Assembly: GCA_025084515.1 (NCBI GenBank)
Contig: JAJAGP010001673.1
Location: 62,001-126,000, forward strand
DNA length: 64,000 nucleotides
Direction: 5' to 3'
Source: Ancistrus triradiatus
Lineage: Eukaryota > Chordata > Actinopteri > Siluriformes > Loricariidae
Shown: one piece after another, positions 21,111 to 34,100 of the stretch
How the letters are laid out: each line of letters opens with the position of its first letter
Numbering within the stretch: position 1 is the first letter of the stretch
The notes under the pieces: model-generated
Database searches by the model: none
What the model was told of the DNA's origin: nothing
Seen by the model: the letters and a program-made list of their open reading frames with translations, nothing else
Made by a program: the position numbers and the translations under genes

Positions 21111-22898
21111 ACTTGTAAATGTAGGCCTTTACTACCGAAGCCTCTGATAATGCAGCAAAATAATTTTTTTTGAATTGCTGTGGTAACCAGAATCATTTTT
21201 CCTGAATGACCCTCTCATATTACCTCTAGATTTACAGGGACGTTGACCTTTCCATGCTGCAGACAACCAGCCTTTTTTGTAATGTAGACGCAATTCTGGT
21301 AGGATATTTATTGCAAAGTCTTACTGACTTGCATTTTTAAAAAGGTCTTCAGTTTAACATATGACATTAGTGAGCTCCAAATAGGCGGATCTCTTGCGTC
21401 ATTGCATTTTAAATAGGTATAAACAAATCTAGTGGCTATAGAGTGTGAACCGGAGACTACATCACTGTGATTCCCACCATGTTTGACTGCATACTCATAT
21501 TCTAATTTTCTCTATCTGTTCCTCCCTCCCCTTTTTGAGCCCAGGGCATTCTTTGATGTGAGATTGGTGCAAGGGTTAGATCTGTTTCAGTCTCTCATGT
21601 TTCAGTCTGCTCATGGCATTCTCTGCCTAAATGATTCAATATTTTAGCATAATGAGAGAGTAAGTGCACTAGCAAATGCAGAACTGTACCACCTGCCACT
21701 GATCAACCAGTGCAGGGAACAATCACAGAGAGAAATCTGCTTTTAATAACCACATAAACCACGAAGGGAGAAGAAGCCTTTGCCATTCCCCATTATTAGT
21801 TTTGCTTACCTTTTCTCTCATTTGCATATAAGGTCATGCTGAGGTCCCACACCGGCTGTGTGTGCCCGCTGAAGACAAACCACAGCTCCTCGAGCAAGGA
21901 GCCGTCATATTTCCCAAATGAACCTTTCCATCTGCTGTTCGAATTTTTATCTGCGAGAGAACCTTAATCTATGGGACTTTCCTCTCTGTTACCTCTTGTT
22001 CAGCACATGCTCTGTTGGCCCCAGAACCACAATCCCTAAAGCAATTAGCCCCCACCCAATTGAAGGTCGTTTGCCACTGCACCCCTTCGCAGTCAAATCA
22101 AGGAGGTGCTCGTGGCGTTTCTGTGCCACATTTTAATCAATTCCGATTTCGCACCAATTTGACTGCAATTTTTGCAATCCTTGCGATCAAATGAATCTGG
22201 TCACTAAATCGAGTGGTATAAAATATGACAGGGCTTTTGAGTTGTGGTAACATCACATTAATCTTACAGCTCAGATAACTCTGAGGTAATTGAAAGGTGC
22301 AGTTTCAGCTGGAATTTTATGATCCCAAGCTGTCTTCTGGGGCACATTGCATCATCTTTTTAAGGACAAACAGCTATATGGGATTTCAATCATGATGATG
22401 AGGCCATATCTCTCTGACTGATATGGGTTATAACTGTCATGGTCCTGCCATGCAGAAGTATTGCCTGGAGGAATTGCATAGCATAACTGAAAGGTGAAAA
22501 AATCCTTATCCTGGTCGACCTCACGGGAAGGTCTGGAGACGCTCAGAACTCACAGAATTGAATGACAACAATCCATCTTAGGACAACGCTGGGGTCGCTG
22601 TTGCAGTGCCAGGGGAGGAACCTTCTGCCCGGCCTCCCCTAATTCCGATGTAGCCTGTTGTAGGGCCTTGTCAGGTATCAATGAATATAATGGAGTTAAT
22701 ATGAAGTTCTCTGAATGGGCTATGTTACTTCAGGATATCAGCAAGATATACAAGGGCGAAACCATGTAATTCTTACACCAAACTATTTCTTTATAAGAAA
22801 GAAACATTGACATGTGATGTGTTTTCAGTGCATCATTTCGACATCTTTCAAGATCATTGCAGATTTTCAACATCTAATGGGATTGGATGTTACTTTTC
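21111..22898. other. Unique-looking intergenic sequence
   Basis: No gene or known repeat is recognised. The part at 21,780-22,250 is non-repetitive, moderately GC-rich and rich in TAAT and ATTTGCAT-like motifs, so it is a candidate conserved noncoding element. That is inference only. Confidence 0.35.
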
Positions 22899-23500
22899 AC
22901 CATCTCCTTGTTTCTACACTCTTTGTCCATTTTATCAGTTTCACATACATATAGAAGCACTTTGTAGTTCTACAATGTATTTCTCTACATACTTTGTTCA
23001 TCCCCTTTACTCTGTTCTCTAATGGTCAAGACCCTGACCCTGACTATTTGGGTGGTGGATCATTCTCAGCACTGCAGTGACACTGTTGAGGTGGTGGCGT
23101 GTTGGTGTGTTGTGCTGGTATGATTGGCTGAGACACAGCAGTGCTGCTGGAGTTTTTAAACACTGTTCACTCACTGTCAACCTTATTAGAGACTTTCACA
23201 TTATTGCTCAGAGACACTAGCTCATCTGTTGTTGCACTGTTTGGGTTAGTCATTCTCTGACCCTTCATCGCTGCTTACAGGGTGAGGCCCACATGATGTT
23301 GGTGGCTGGACATTTTTGGTAGGTTTGCTGGTCCTGTGGGGGTACTAACGATTAGAGAATAGATTAAAGAGGGCAAACAAAGCATGTACAGAAACAGATG
23401 GACTACAGTCTATAATCGTAGAAGTACAAAGTGCTTCTATTTGGTAAGTGAAACTTAAATGGACAATGAGTGTTGAAACAAGGAGGTGGTCATAATGTTG
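22899..23500. repeat. Long foldback repeat (MITE-like)
   Basis: The left arm (ACCATCTCCTTGTTTCTACA, then GAAGCACTTTGTAGTTCTAC) is the near reverse complement of the right arm (GTAGAAGTACAAAGTGCTTC, then AAACAAGGAGGTGGTCATAA). Between them lie GTGGATCATTCTCAGCACTG and GCTGCTGGAGTTTTTAAACA. A second, partial copy lies at 34,731-35,250. This is a repeat I know as widespread in fish; it has no coding capacity and its transposon class is unsettled to me. Confidence 0.75.
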
Positions 23501-24373
23501 TCTGATCGATGTATGTCACTTATGCATTTGACCATTTTTTTAAGATCTTCAACTTCAGGTGAGAGTGTGTGAGAAGCAGATAATGATTCAGATTAGTGCC
23601 GCTGTTCTTTCAAACACTAATTGCATTTTTATTATCAAATGATGTGTAAACATATTATATGCAAGAATTATGTAATGCCCTTAGACACCTTTTGCATTTC
23701 TCCTCACTCATTAAGCAAACCCTAATAGCACTCCCATATGAAAATAACGCGCAAAACTGCAATTTTCTCAGGGGTGAAATGGCTCCTTTTATTCTTGCTC
23801 ACTAAAACATGTTTTATATGTATAAAAAAGTGTTGATCCAGGCAGAGTTATTCCGCACACTTCTTCTCAATCAAAGAGCTGACTTTTAGCCAGTGCTCTT
23901 TCATTTTCTTCAGTCTGCATGTCATTATTCATGTCCTCTTCCTACGAACAGTTCCTGCTGTGTTCCCTGAGGAAGGCTACAAACCATCCTCTCTACCATA
24001 AACCCATACTGCCTAATTAACCGAGGCTGAAACCTATTATGGTGCATGGCTTGAGCCAAACTCCCACCATGCAGCTTGCCTTTGCTGAAGGTCGATATGG
24101 ATACCGAACGTATTACGGATTTATTGCTCTGATTTATGCATGCTACATGTATCAGTCATCACAGGGCATTATATACTGAAAGGATGTAGGTGTTGTGTGG
24201 TTTGACAGCGATATCCTGCTGTTTATTGGACCATAATCATATGCTGTTTCAACACAATAAGGCCAAAATTCATTATTCCTGCACCTGACCATCCAAAACC
24301 ATTCATATTGAGTAGGCGACTTAATTACTGCTTTACTGGTTTTACTGGCTAGACTTTTCAGTCATGGAAGTCC
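23501..24373. other. Intergenic, nothing recognised
   Basis: No gene or known repeat is recognised. Confidence 0.5.
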
Positions 24374-24566
24374 CGTGTTTCTCAATCCTGGTCCTGGCGG
24401 CCCACCACTCTGAACAATTTAGTGCTTCTCCTGTTTAAACACACCCACTTTAACTCAATAACTGGCTTGTTAATGAGCTGAGTAGTTAGATCAGGTGTGT
24501 TGGGAGCAGGAAAACACTAAAACATGCAGAGCGGTGGGGCGCCAGGACCAGGACTGAGAAACACTG
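24374..24566. repeat. hAT-type MITE, good copy
   Basis: GTGTTTCTCAATCCTGGTCC at the left pairs with GGACCAGGACTGAGAAACAC at the right, giving a near-perfect 20-bp inverted terminus on a 193-bp element. The interior matches the decayed copy at 245-419. Confidence 0.8.
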
Positions 24567-24679
24567 AAGTAGTCAGTTCCTAGTTCTATGCAGTAAGGAA
24601 GAAGTGACGTTCTTTGCAGTAATGTAAGTACACAATAAGACCAAAAGTCTTTCCCACCGAGGACCCAAGAGCCTAACGT

Positions 24680-25300
24680 GACTAATGTGTATCAGACTAA
24701 ATAATTCCGATATGCATATGTCTTATGTTATTTTATTCAGTATTTTATTTATCTGTTAATATTTACTTGGTTTCTGCTTTTTTGAACTACTACTATAGAC
24801 TTAGTTGACTAGATACATTAGTTTCATTCTTACATTGATCATCTAAGCCACCAAGGAGGTTGGGTCCCTGGACTGTGGTAGCCTAGCGGGTAAGGTACTG
24901 GACTCTGGACCAGAAGGTCCAGGGTTCAAATCCCACCTCTGCCAAGCTGCCACTGTTGGGTCCATGAGCAAGACCCTTAACCCACAATTGCTTGGATTGA
25001 AAGACTGTACTAAATGTAAGTCGCTCTGGATAAGGGCATCTGCTGTAAATGTAAATGTAAATGTTATAACATTCCACTGTCACCCTAGGCTTGCTCAGTT
25101 TGGGATCAGCCTTAGATATTAGAAGATAATCTAAAATTGTAAAGATGCATTGTCTCAAAACAGAACCAAGACGTAAAAAGTCTAGAAACTAATGTATCTA
25201 GTCAAACAAGTCAATAGTAATAGTACAAAAAAGCAGAAACCAAGTGAATATTAACAGATAAATACACATGGACGGCCTTTATTATTTATATATGTATGGA
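24680..25300. repeat. Dispersed repeat family X in palindromic arrangement, with SINE inside
   Basis: The arm at 24,752-24,828 (TATCTGTTAATATTTACTTGG, then the AGACTTAGTTGACTAGATAC block) is the near reverse complement of 25,183-25,262. The interior includes CACCCTAGGCTTGCTCAGTTTG, shared with 30,830 and, reversed, 63,345. A SINE family 1 copy sits between the arms at 24,873-25,063. Confidence 0.65.
24873..25063 (+). repeat. tRNA-derived SINE (family 1), full-length copy
   Basis: GGACTGTGGTAGCCTAGCGG head, AGGTCCAGGGTTCAAATCCC B-box-like block, body AACCCACAATTGCTTGGATT, and tail AAGTCGCTCTGGATAAGGGC with a TGTAAATG run. Confidence 0.85.
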
Positions 25301-26330
25301 CTCCTATGAGCCAGACTCATGCTTTATCCCGTGTGTCTTAAGTTTATTCTAGGACTAATATTTGTTCTTTTTAAACGTTTAGTACACGTCTCTGTACATG
25401 TTACTGTAGTTTCTTGGTATTTCCACATGTAAGGCCATTACACATATTAATACAAATTCATTCTGGGTTATATTCAAAATGTTGGTGATTTTTAAGGTTT
25501 CTTAAGGTCACTCTTTAGGTCGAAACACAACCTTAAGGCCAAAAAACTTTCAAACCATAACATTCATGAGCTCTGGGGGAAAACTTTAAGTCTATATGCT
25601 CACTAATCAAATTACAAATGATTGAATATCATTAGTCGTTGATTAGACACTAATTACCTAAATTGGACATGAACATATGAATAACCCGAACTCAAAGAAT
25701 CATTTAAAGGTGTCAATCAAAAATATTATGCTCTAGTAAGATACCTTGCTAAAATCAGTCTCCCTGTCAACAATGTTATTTATCACTATTGAGACATAAC
25801 AGCGCCAGAAAAGCTTCCACTTAACAAAACAAATTAATCTAAAATTGCTTTTGGGCTGGTAATAATCTTATTTTATGTTCTTTGAACAAGGTCTGTTTTG
25901 TGTACAGCCAAGAAGCCTAATAGTCATAAATAAAGCCATAATAACGCATTCCCAATCTATGAAAACTATTAATCTATTAAATACAATAAAGACTATTTAA
26001 TTTTTTTCTATTAATGATCCGATGCAAATTCAAACCTGTAAAACAAATTCCTGGGTCACCTTGGGCCCAGGGAATGGGGAAAGGTCGTCCCCAATAAGAT
26101 CTCAAAGGGTGAAAGTTTGTTTTCTTGTCTGGAGTCTCCTTCACCAACAGCTTTTCAAAACACAAAATTGATGTGATGGCTTGGAAAGGTGAAATGACTG
26201 AGCTGTTCAAAGCTTCAAGCTGCCAATGTTGGACTATAGGAATATGGCATGATGTATTCCTGAATTCATTGCCTTGTCAGAAATGGGTGTCAGTGAAATA
26301 GCCAAATCCACTTATGTGCCTTGATGCATT
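25301..26330. other. Intergenic, nothing recognised
   Basis: AT-rich sequence without a recognised gene or repeat. Confidence 0.5.
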
Positions 26331-26535
26331 TTTCCACTCTTCCATTGTTATTTGTGCATTGTTTTAGTTTTTTTGCACTTAACTTCATCTCATGTTCCCA
26401 CATGGAAATGTGCTTTCATTATATGCTTACTCTACTCAGTCAGAGCTCAACCTTCTCAGCTTACACAAAACATGGATTTGCCTGAGTAGGTAAATAACCA
26501 CTTTGTGGTATAAAGACAAGCCTTTGGGCCTTCAT
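26331..26535. repeat. Local direct repeat, copy 1
   Basis: CTCTTCCATTGTTATTTGTGC through GCTCAACCTTCTCAGCTTAC to AGGTAAATAACCACTTTG recurs at 28,926-29,105 in the same orientation with small changes. A Tc1 family B element lies between the copies. Confidence 0.7.
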
Positions 26536-27183
26536 GGTGTCCCACAGTCATTGCAATCTTCCATGTGACCTACACGCAATCCTAGTTATTAATAGTAAAA
26601 CTGTCAAAGTGTTCTGGATGGTCTATATTGTTTCATGAGATAAACCAGATAAGCAGGATCTAAACTGTTCAGGGCTTTAAATCCAGACTTTACAGTCCAT
26701 TTGAAACTCAGTTAATACAAAGTGCTTGCTGTGGGCTATAATGCCTCAGGAGCTCTAGAAAGATATGCAAGAGGCATGTCATCTCATTTTTATTTCATTT
26801 TTCCAGAAAGAAATGGTTTGGTGAAAATATAGCCTGTTTTTTATTACCTATTAATGTGTGACCTATTCAGCAATGGTTGACAGTGGAATAGCCAAACGCA
26901 GTATTTTTGAGGCGTCTACATATTTTTTTACATGTGGTCTTATACATTTCCTTGTTTTTATCACGACTTCATCCTGAATACACAGAGCACTGACAAATAC
27001 AGGTATGTGCCGTTTAATGACTGCATTACGTTCTGTGAAAGAGGTTGATGATGGGAATGGTTGTTGACTGGACACTACCATAGTCACATTGTTTTTTAAT
27101 GCTACTGTAATGTAAATATGAAGAGTATTTTCACAAGAAAACTGTGTGCAAACAATATGTAAATGCAAAAAAAAATATGGAAC
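26536..27183. other. Intergenic, nothing recognised
   Basis: No gene or known repeat is recognised. Confidence 0.5.
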
Positions 27184-28513
27184 GCAAGCTAGATTTCTGT
27201 GTCTCACAGGTTCTTTAAATAGCTCTTCTGTCCTGCACTCGTTACCTGTAATAATGGCACCTGTTTTTACCTCATTATCTGTATAAAAGACACCTGTCCA
27301 CAGCCTTAAACAGTCAGACTCCAAACTCAACCATGGCCAAGACCAAAGAGCTGTCGAAGGACACCAGGTAGAAAATTGTAGACCTGCATCAGGCTGGTAA
27401 GAGTGAATCTACAATAGGCAAGCAGGTTGGTGTGAAATAAATCAACTGTGGGAGGAATTGTAAGAAAATGGAAGACATGCAAGACCATTGATAATCTCCC
27501 TTGATCTGGGGCCCCACGCAAGATCTCATCCCGTGGGGTCAAATTGATCATGAGAACGGTGAGCAAAAATCCCAGAACTACACGGAGGGACCTAATGAAT
27601 GACCTCCAGAGAGCTGGGACCAAAGTAACAAAGGCTACCATCAGTAACACACTACGCCGAGAGGAACTCAGATCCTGCAGTGTCCCCCTGCTTAAGCCAG
27701 TACATGTCCAGGCCTGTCTGTAGTTTGCTAGAGAGCATATGGATGATCCAGAAGAGGACTGGGAGAATATCATGTGGTCAGATGAAACCAAAATAGAACT
27801 TTTTGGTAAAAACTCAACTCGTCGTGTTTGGAGGAAGAAGAATGCTGAGTTGCACCATACCTACTGTGAAGCATGGGGGTGGAAACATCATGCTTTGGGG
27901 CTGTTTTTCATGCAGAGGGGACAGGACGACTGATCCGTGTTAATGGAAGAATGAACATGTATCATGAGATTTTAAGCCAAAAGCTCATTCCATCAGTGAG
28001 AGCATTGAAGATGGAACGTGGCTGGGTCTTCCAGTATGACAATGATCCCAAACACACCGCTGAGGCAATGAAGGAGTGGCTTCGTCTCCAGACCTCCACC
28101 CCATAGAAAATTTGTGGAGGGAGTTGAACGTCCGTGTTGCCCAGCGACAGCCCCAAAACATCACTGCTCTAGAGGAGATCTGCATGGAGGAATGGGCCAA
28201 AAACACCAGCTACAGTGTGTGCAAACCTGGTGAAGACTTACAGTAAACGTTTGATCTCTGTCATTGCCAAAAAAGGTTATGTTACAAAGTATTGAGTTAA
28301 ACTTTTGTTATTAACCAAATACTTATTTTTCACCATGATTTACAATTACATTCTTTAAAAATCGTACAATGTGATTTCCTGATATTTTTTTTTCTCATTT
28401 TGTCTCTCATAGTTGAAGTGTACCTATGATGAAAATCACAGACCTCTCTCATCTTTCTAAGTCGGAGAACTTGCACAATCAGTGGCTGACTAAATACTTT
28501 TTTTGCCCCTCTG
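27184..28513 (+). mobile_element. Tc1-like family B, nearly full-length, left end truncated
   Basis: The right terminus ends AAATACTTTTTTTGCCCCTCTG before TA. The left terminal repeat is missing: the element starts inside the leader (AGATTTCTGTGTCTCACAGG). It contains the whole transposase region and is the only copy in the window with family B coding sequence. Confidence 0.85.
27333..28262 (+). pseudogene. Tc1 transposase pseudogene (family B)
   Basis: The gene starts MAKTKELSKDTR at 27,333 and meets a TAG at 27,369. Later blocks are in several frames. The first-Asp region reads WSDETKIELFG at about 27,777; the second-Asp region reads QYDNDPKHTA at about 28,034; the Glu region reads ENLWRELN at about 28,108. 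The frame change near 27,900 and a deletion at 28,080-28,090 break it further. The DD34E residues are recognisable, but no functional protein can be made. Confidence 0.85.
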
Positions 28514-28925
28514 TAGGTATATGTAGGTGCAGCTGGCAGTATTAAGCAGAGTACAAAATTTTCCATTTCACACCCCTGTTAAACCTTTTTGTAAATTTGT
28601 CCAGCTGTTTAAGTTGCAATGTCCTGAGTTAATAGACAGATTTTATTTCTTATTATAATTTTTTTGATTGTTAAGACTTTAGACATTAAAGCAAATTACG
28701 TTGATCGGATGGTAGTTAAACAGTGCTTACCTGTACTTACCCTGGACAGGGCAATTATGTGTCCAAGTGATGACTCACTTGGCCAGAAGTCACTGCTTGT
28801 TCTTTAACTCAGGTCATTGTAGAGGTGGGCTAGCAATTTACCGTGCCACCAAAGCACCACATGTAGTGTATTCATGTTGTATTTATATGGCTATTATCTT
28901 TGGTGGAAACCAGTAATAATGTTAT

Positions 28926-29105
28926 CCCATTCTTCCATTGTTATCTGCTTATTGTTCTTCATCTCATGTTGCTGTCCCAAATGGAAATGTGCTTCCATTA
29001 CATGCTTAATCATCCTCTCAGTCACAGCTCAACCTTCTCAGCTTACACAAAATGGATTTTCCTGAATAGGTAAATAACCACTTGGGTAAGACATGAAGAC
29101 AGCAT
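28926..29105. repeat. Local direct repeat, copy 2
   Basis: Matches 26,331-26,535 in the same orientation (CATTCTTCCATTGTTATCTGC to TAGGTAAATAACCACTTGG). Confidence 0.7.
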
Positions 29106-29799
29106 ATACACGAGCAGAGCCTTTTGTCTGTTCCTCAGTCACAGCAAGACCACCAATTATACATGGAGGCATTAAATGCAGAGAATGGAATTCAGACACA
29201 AAGCATTACAAGTAGGCTTCATTCCACCAAATGGGTTTTGATTAAATCCAGTGAGCCACAGCACTAAGAGACACGACTGAGGTCAGGCTGAAAATGTCAG
29301 CTTGTACGTCTAAGGATTTGTCTGTATCAGAGGGTTATATATATGGGGTCACACCCCGCTTTGGGAGATGTGTCTGGATATTTGGAGCAGATCACAGAGT
29401 CATGGTGGGTGAGCTCTGACCCCAAATTTATTTCCAGGATTACTCGGTGTCTTTGAAAAACCTCAAAGCTGAACTTTTACAAAGCTGGTGATAATTTAAC
29501 AATACCGCTGCAGAGAATGATCCAAAGCTCACTTCTCAACTTTTGGGGTGAGCATGCTGACACGGGGTATTAAACTGAAAGTAGTGAGGCTTGAGGGTGG
29601 TACAGCACAGAATACCCAATAGGAAATATTGTCTAAAGATCATAGTGTGAGCTCTGAAAATGACATAGCCATCTTTGGCTGGTAAAATGGTATGTACATT
29701 GTCTGTGTGAGGTTTGACCAAAATGATGCACCATGTAGGAGTTGTTAGAATAGAATGAAACTTTATACACTGCATGTTTGAACGTGATGACAATATATG
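29106..29799. other. Intergenic, nothing recognised
   Basis: No gene or known repeat is recognised. Confidence 0.5.
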
Positions 29800-30370
29800 C
29801 AAGTGATTACAATATTAGAGCATACGTTTGTTGGAGAAAACTGTACAACTGAAAGGAGGCTCTATTACCCTTTTTGCCACTTCTAGCCTTGATACAAGAT
29901 GAGATACAGTTGGGCATGGAGGCATACAATATCCGTATGGTATCCTTGATATCCTGCAACACATTTGCCCACAGATGTTGCAGCTGGGCTGTAGATCCTG
30001 CACACTTAGGTTGCCGAAGCTGGCATCCCAGCTGTCCCCATAAATGCTGACTAGTGATACATCTGGTGACCGAGCAGGCCAAGGAAGTATTGCAATTTGT
30101 CAGAGAAATTCCTGGGAAATCCCTGCTGTGCTTGGGCAGGCATTATCCTGCTTAAAAATGCCAGTTGGAAGCCTTGCCATGAGAAGCAACACATGACCAC
30201 AGGATATCCTGTACTTATCGCTGAGTTGTTAGTGTCTCTTGTATCACTATTAGGGGTGACTTACTGTTGCATGCTCTGGATACCCAGATCATCACACTAA
30301 CAGTTGGGGCAGTGTGTCGCTCCACAGCAAAGGCAGGATTGAAGCGCTCACCATGAGACCAACTTAGGAC
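29800..30370 (-). pseudogene. Decayed Tc1-like transposase, separate family
   Basis: Read on the minus strand, 30,140-30,060 contains a QDNA-type second-Asp motif and a WPARSPD-type motif. The frame 30,082-29,807 then gives HLWGQLGCQLRQPK and DTIRILYASMPNCIS, the usual C-terminal blocks of Tc1/Tc3-like transposases. Two frames are needed and no terminal repeats are evident. It is an old remnant of a family different from A-D. Confidence 0.65.
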
Positions 30371-30559
30371 AGCACTAATGACTAACTACAGCTGCCCCAT
30401 TAAAAATATGGAAGACTGTAATGTTTTGTAATGGAATGTGAACCTACCCTGGATCACAGGGTGCTCTTGTAAGTCTTCTCTGGACAGGATGCCAATTCAT
30501 TACAGGGCTGGATAGGAGTCACTACTACAGCACTGGGGATGATCCCTCATGGCCTTACC

Positions 30560-30905
30560 TCACCTATGTATATATATCAATTTATTGGTCTACATATTAT
30601 TATATATTATTTTAATTATTATATTTCTAAATAGGTTCTCTCTGCTAATATTTATTTAGCTTCTGCTTATTTAAACTATTAATACAATCTTATTAATTAG
30701 ATAATTTGGTTTAATACTTACATATAGCATCTAAGCTGCCCAAAGAGGTTGTGTCCCTTTTTAAGTCTTGGTTCTCCTAAAGTTTCTTCCTTGTAAGGTT
30801 TAGGGAGTTTTAACTTGAAACTGTCACCCTAGGCTTGCTCAATTTGGGCTTGGGCTTAGATAATAGAAGATAACAGAAAATTGTAAAGCTGCTTTGAGGC
30901 AATGT
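30560..30905 (+). repeat. Dispersed repeat family X
   Basis: TTCTTCCTTGTAAGGTTTAGG, CACCCTAGGCTTGCTCAATTTG and AAGCTGCTTTGAGGCAATG follow each other as in the other family X copies at 24,680 and, in reverse, 63,245. Confidence 0.6.
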
Positions 30906-30909
30906 TCCA

Positions 30910-31111
30910 CTGGGACTGTGGTGGCTTAGTGGTTAAGGTACTGGACTGTGGACCAGGAGGTCCAGGGTTCAAATCCCTCATCTGCCAAGCTGCCACTGTT
31001 GGGTCCTGAGCAAAACCCTTAACCCACAATTGCTTGGATTGTAAGACTGTATCAATTGTAAGTCGCTCTGGATAAGGACGTCTGCTAAATGCTGTAAATG
31101 TAAGTTTTTAA
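30910..31111 (+). repeat. tRNA-derived SINE (family 1), full-length copy
   Basis: GGGACTGTGGTGGCTTAGTGG head, CCAGGGTTCAAATCCC B-box-like block, body AACCCACAATTGCTTGGATT, and tail AAGTCGCTCTGGATAAGGAC followed by GTCTGCTAAATGC. It joins the end of a family X repeat directly. Confidence 0.85.
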
Positions 31112-34100
31112 TGTAAATGCTCCATTATAAAAAGCACTATACCACTAAATCTGACTTTGACTTTTGTTATTCCCCAGTGCTAACAGTGTCTTACTCAGTG
31201 TATGTGCAATCCGAATAACCTAAACTGTCAACAATTATTGGAGTGCTTTAGAGAATCATTTTATAACAGTGAATTGCACATACATGGTATGGGAAAATGG
31301 CTCCCTAACGGTTTCTTACACTGCACTCATTTGCCTGGAGCCAGGTTTCTCTCAGAGAACTTTGCAAAAGAAACACTTATCCTTGTCTCACTAACAGGTT
31401 GAAAGAAAAGGGCTGTGTCTTACGGCAAATGTAATGATCAAGAGGAAACTTCTGGAACCTTATTTGAATTGCTGGTTTTGGGCCAGCTTCACCGCACCAT
31501 GTCTTTGTGACTGCTCAGGGGCTGTTATTCAGTGATGATTAAGTGCTTACATTCCTTGACTTTGACCAGTATTGCAAAAAAGGTCGTCTTTTTGTTTTAA
31601 TCTCCACACTATATCTCTCTGTTTGCTTCTATGAATATTGAATGGGCTTAGCCATGGAACCTGATCACCCAGTAGACTGAGATCAGTGTTAGTGATCCTA
31701 GACTCATGTTAGGCAGGAAGATTATGCTTGGCAGAGGAAACATGACAACATCATGTCTCTATCGGTTTCCACTGCAGAAAGCATTTTTCATTTCAAAGGG
31801 AAGCTCTTATGGGGACATATTGCAAATACTAAATTGCAGCATTTTGTACAAATAGATGTGCGTGCATAGTAACAAAGCGTAATGAATAATACATGTTTTA
31901 GAGAGAAGGTGATCTTTTGAGGTATAGAGATATATGTATACTTATATTCTTCATAAGCTTTGATTCTGTGGTTAGTAATACATTGGAGTTTGGAGATTTA
32001 TTTCATAATTCAAATTACAGTTAAAAGCTAATCATTTGGATATTCTTACTTATGCAGGAATTCTATTAATTGTTTCAAATTAATTTGCAGCACCAGTTTG
32101 GACACATTCACTTAATTGGTGCCATTCCCAAACTGTGATACCAGATCTAGCAATCTAGGATGGTAAGGGATTATCACAGGCTTCCACAGTGACATATGAA
32201 GCCAGCTACCACAATCTAAATTATAGATTATGCAAAATCATTGGGCAGATCAAGACACTTGTAAGACTGTACTAACTGCCCCGTCCATACATGTGAGCTC
32301 ACAGAATAATCAATTGCTCATTTTCTCTCTGGTCGATAAAGAAGACAACCCATACTCAGAATGGATGGGCAATTATATGCTTTTAGATGTTGAGATGCCA
32401 GACCTTTAACTCACAGTTTCCTAAATAAATATTTTTTGTGCCACTCAAGAGCCTGAAGTAGAGTTTTTGCAGGTAGAGCAGCAAAAGTCTGAATAATAGT
32501 CTTTGTAGTGAGAAATAATTATTCAGTTCATTGTGGCATCAACAAACCAATTAAAGAACTCTCCATATGCCTCGTTTAGAAAATTTAAAAAGGCTCTTAT
32601 ATTGGCTTAATTTCAAGAACATTTTGGCAGGCATTGTTAAGCCAGAACAAGGGCCATTTGTGTGTTCATTTTTTATTTTATTTGCATGGTTTTGATATCC
32701 TCATTCTTGTAATCCCTGTAATACCTGTAACCAGACTGTTGACAGTCAGTGCAATTCAGAATGTATATGAAGAAAGATCTGTGAAAAGTGGCCGTTTACA
32801 GAGTCACCACAAAATATTGCAGTGTGTTTTGGAACCAGGTGCAGAGTGCCAGGCTACCTATTTCAGCTGTAAGGAAGTGCAGGACCGACCATTTATTGGG
32901 CAATCCCAAATAGGAAAAGCCTACCCTTGTTTTACCAGTATTTAACTTACAGTATGTGTATTTATATAAGCATTTGTGAAGAAATATGTATAAGAGAAAA
33001 GGGCTGATCGGACAAAAAGGTAGTCACCTGTGACTGAAATGTACGTGATAGCTTGTAATACCTCCACAAACAGCTGCAATTTGCTTTGGCATGCATGTAG
33101 GCAACATCAATGTTCAGCCACTTTTGCATCAATGTCTTGATTTCAGGTAGTCCCAAAGATTTTAAAGAGGATTTTCATCAGAAAATCTGTGGGCCAGTTT
33201 TGCAAGCCAATCCAGATGTGTGACTGCTCCTGAATGTTCATCATTTGCAGCCCCGTGAACACAAGGGCTTGTAATACAGGGATAGGAATGTTATGTTACT
33301 CGGTAAGTTACACCATTTACATATAAAATCAAATATAAAGAGCAATTTTATATACAGATTTTATCTTCCAGGGAGTGTGTTATTTAAATTTTATTTAGCA
33401 TGTTCAAATAGTATTTTGACAAACTCAGAGCACCTCAGAGAAGACAAAGCCTCGCATACTCTCTGTGGTGTTTGGCATTCCCCTAAGGGAGGCATGGACC
33501 TCAGGTTGGGAAACATGGCTCTAAGACATATAACCCCAAATCATAAACATTTGTTGTTACTGGTACTGTTGGGATGGTATGGAAAATGCAAATAAAAAAT
33601 AGGCAGTGTTCCTTACATTTCCTTTGACTTTTATATCATTGCAGATACTATGAACCCAAGATAGTTCAGGTTTTTTTCTAGTGAACTTCATTTAATTTGT
33701 TAATAAACATGCAACACATTCCACAAAAAGGGACAGGGACAATTTAGGGCTAAATAAAGATGTGATTTCCGACAGGTAATGTCAACAGGTGATTATATTC
33801 ATGATTTGGTACAAAATCAGCATCCACAAAAGGCTGAGACTTTGAGGATAAATTATGGGGAGAGGATATCTAGTTGATCAACTAATGTGTAAGACAATTA
33901 TTGAACTGTTTCAAGACAATGTTCCTCAAAAGAAAGACTGGAAGGGATTTACAGATTCCAGTCTTAACTTTTTCTGCCTGTGAATGGAGCAAGAACACTT
34001 ATAATGTATAGAAACAGAGCTTGGGAATCTGTTAAAACAGGGTCTCATGGCAGAGATAGCACACTAAAAGAAAAGAAAGATTTATTACCTGTGTGAAGGG

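Noticed and set aside
26863..27791. Two 154-155 aa minus-strand frames
   Set aside because: Most of the second is antisense to a Tc1 family B transposase, and the first covers its leader and unrelated DNA; neither has a domain.
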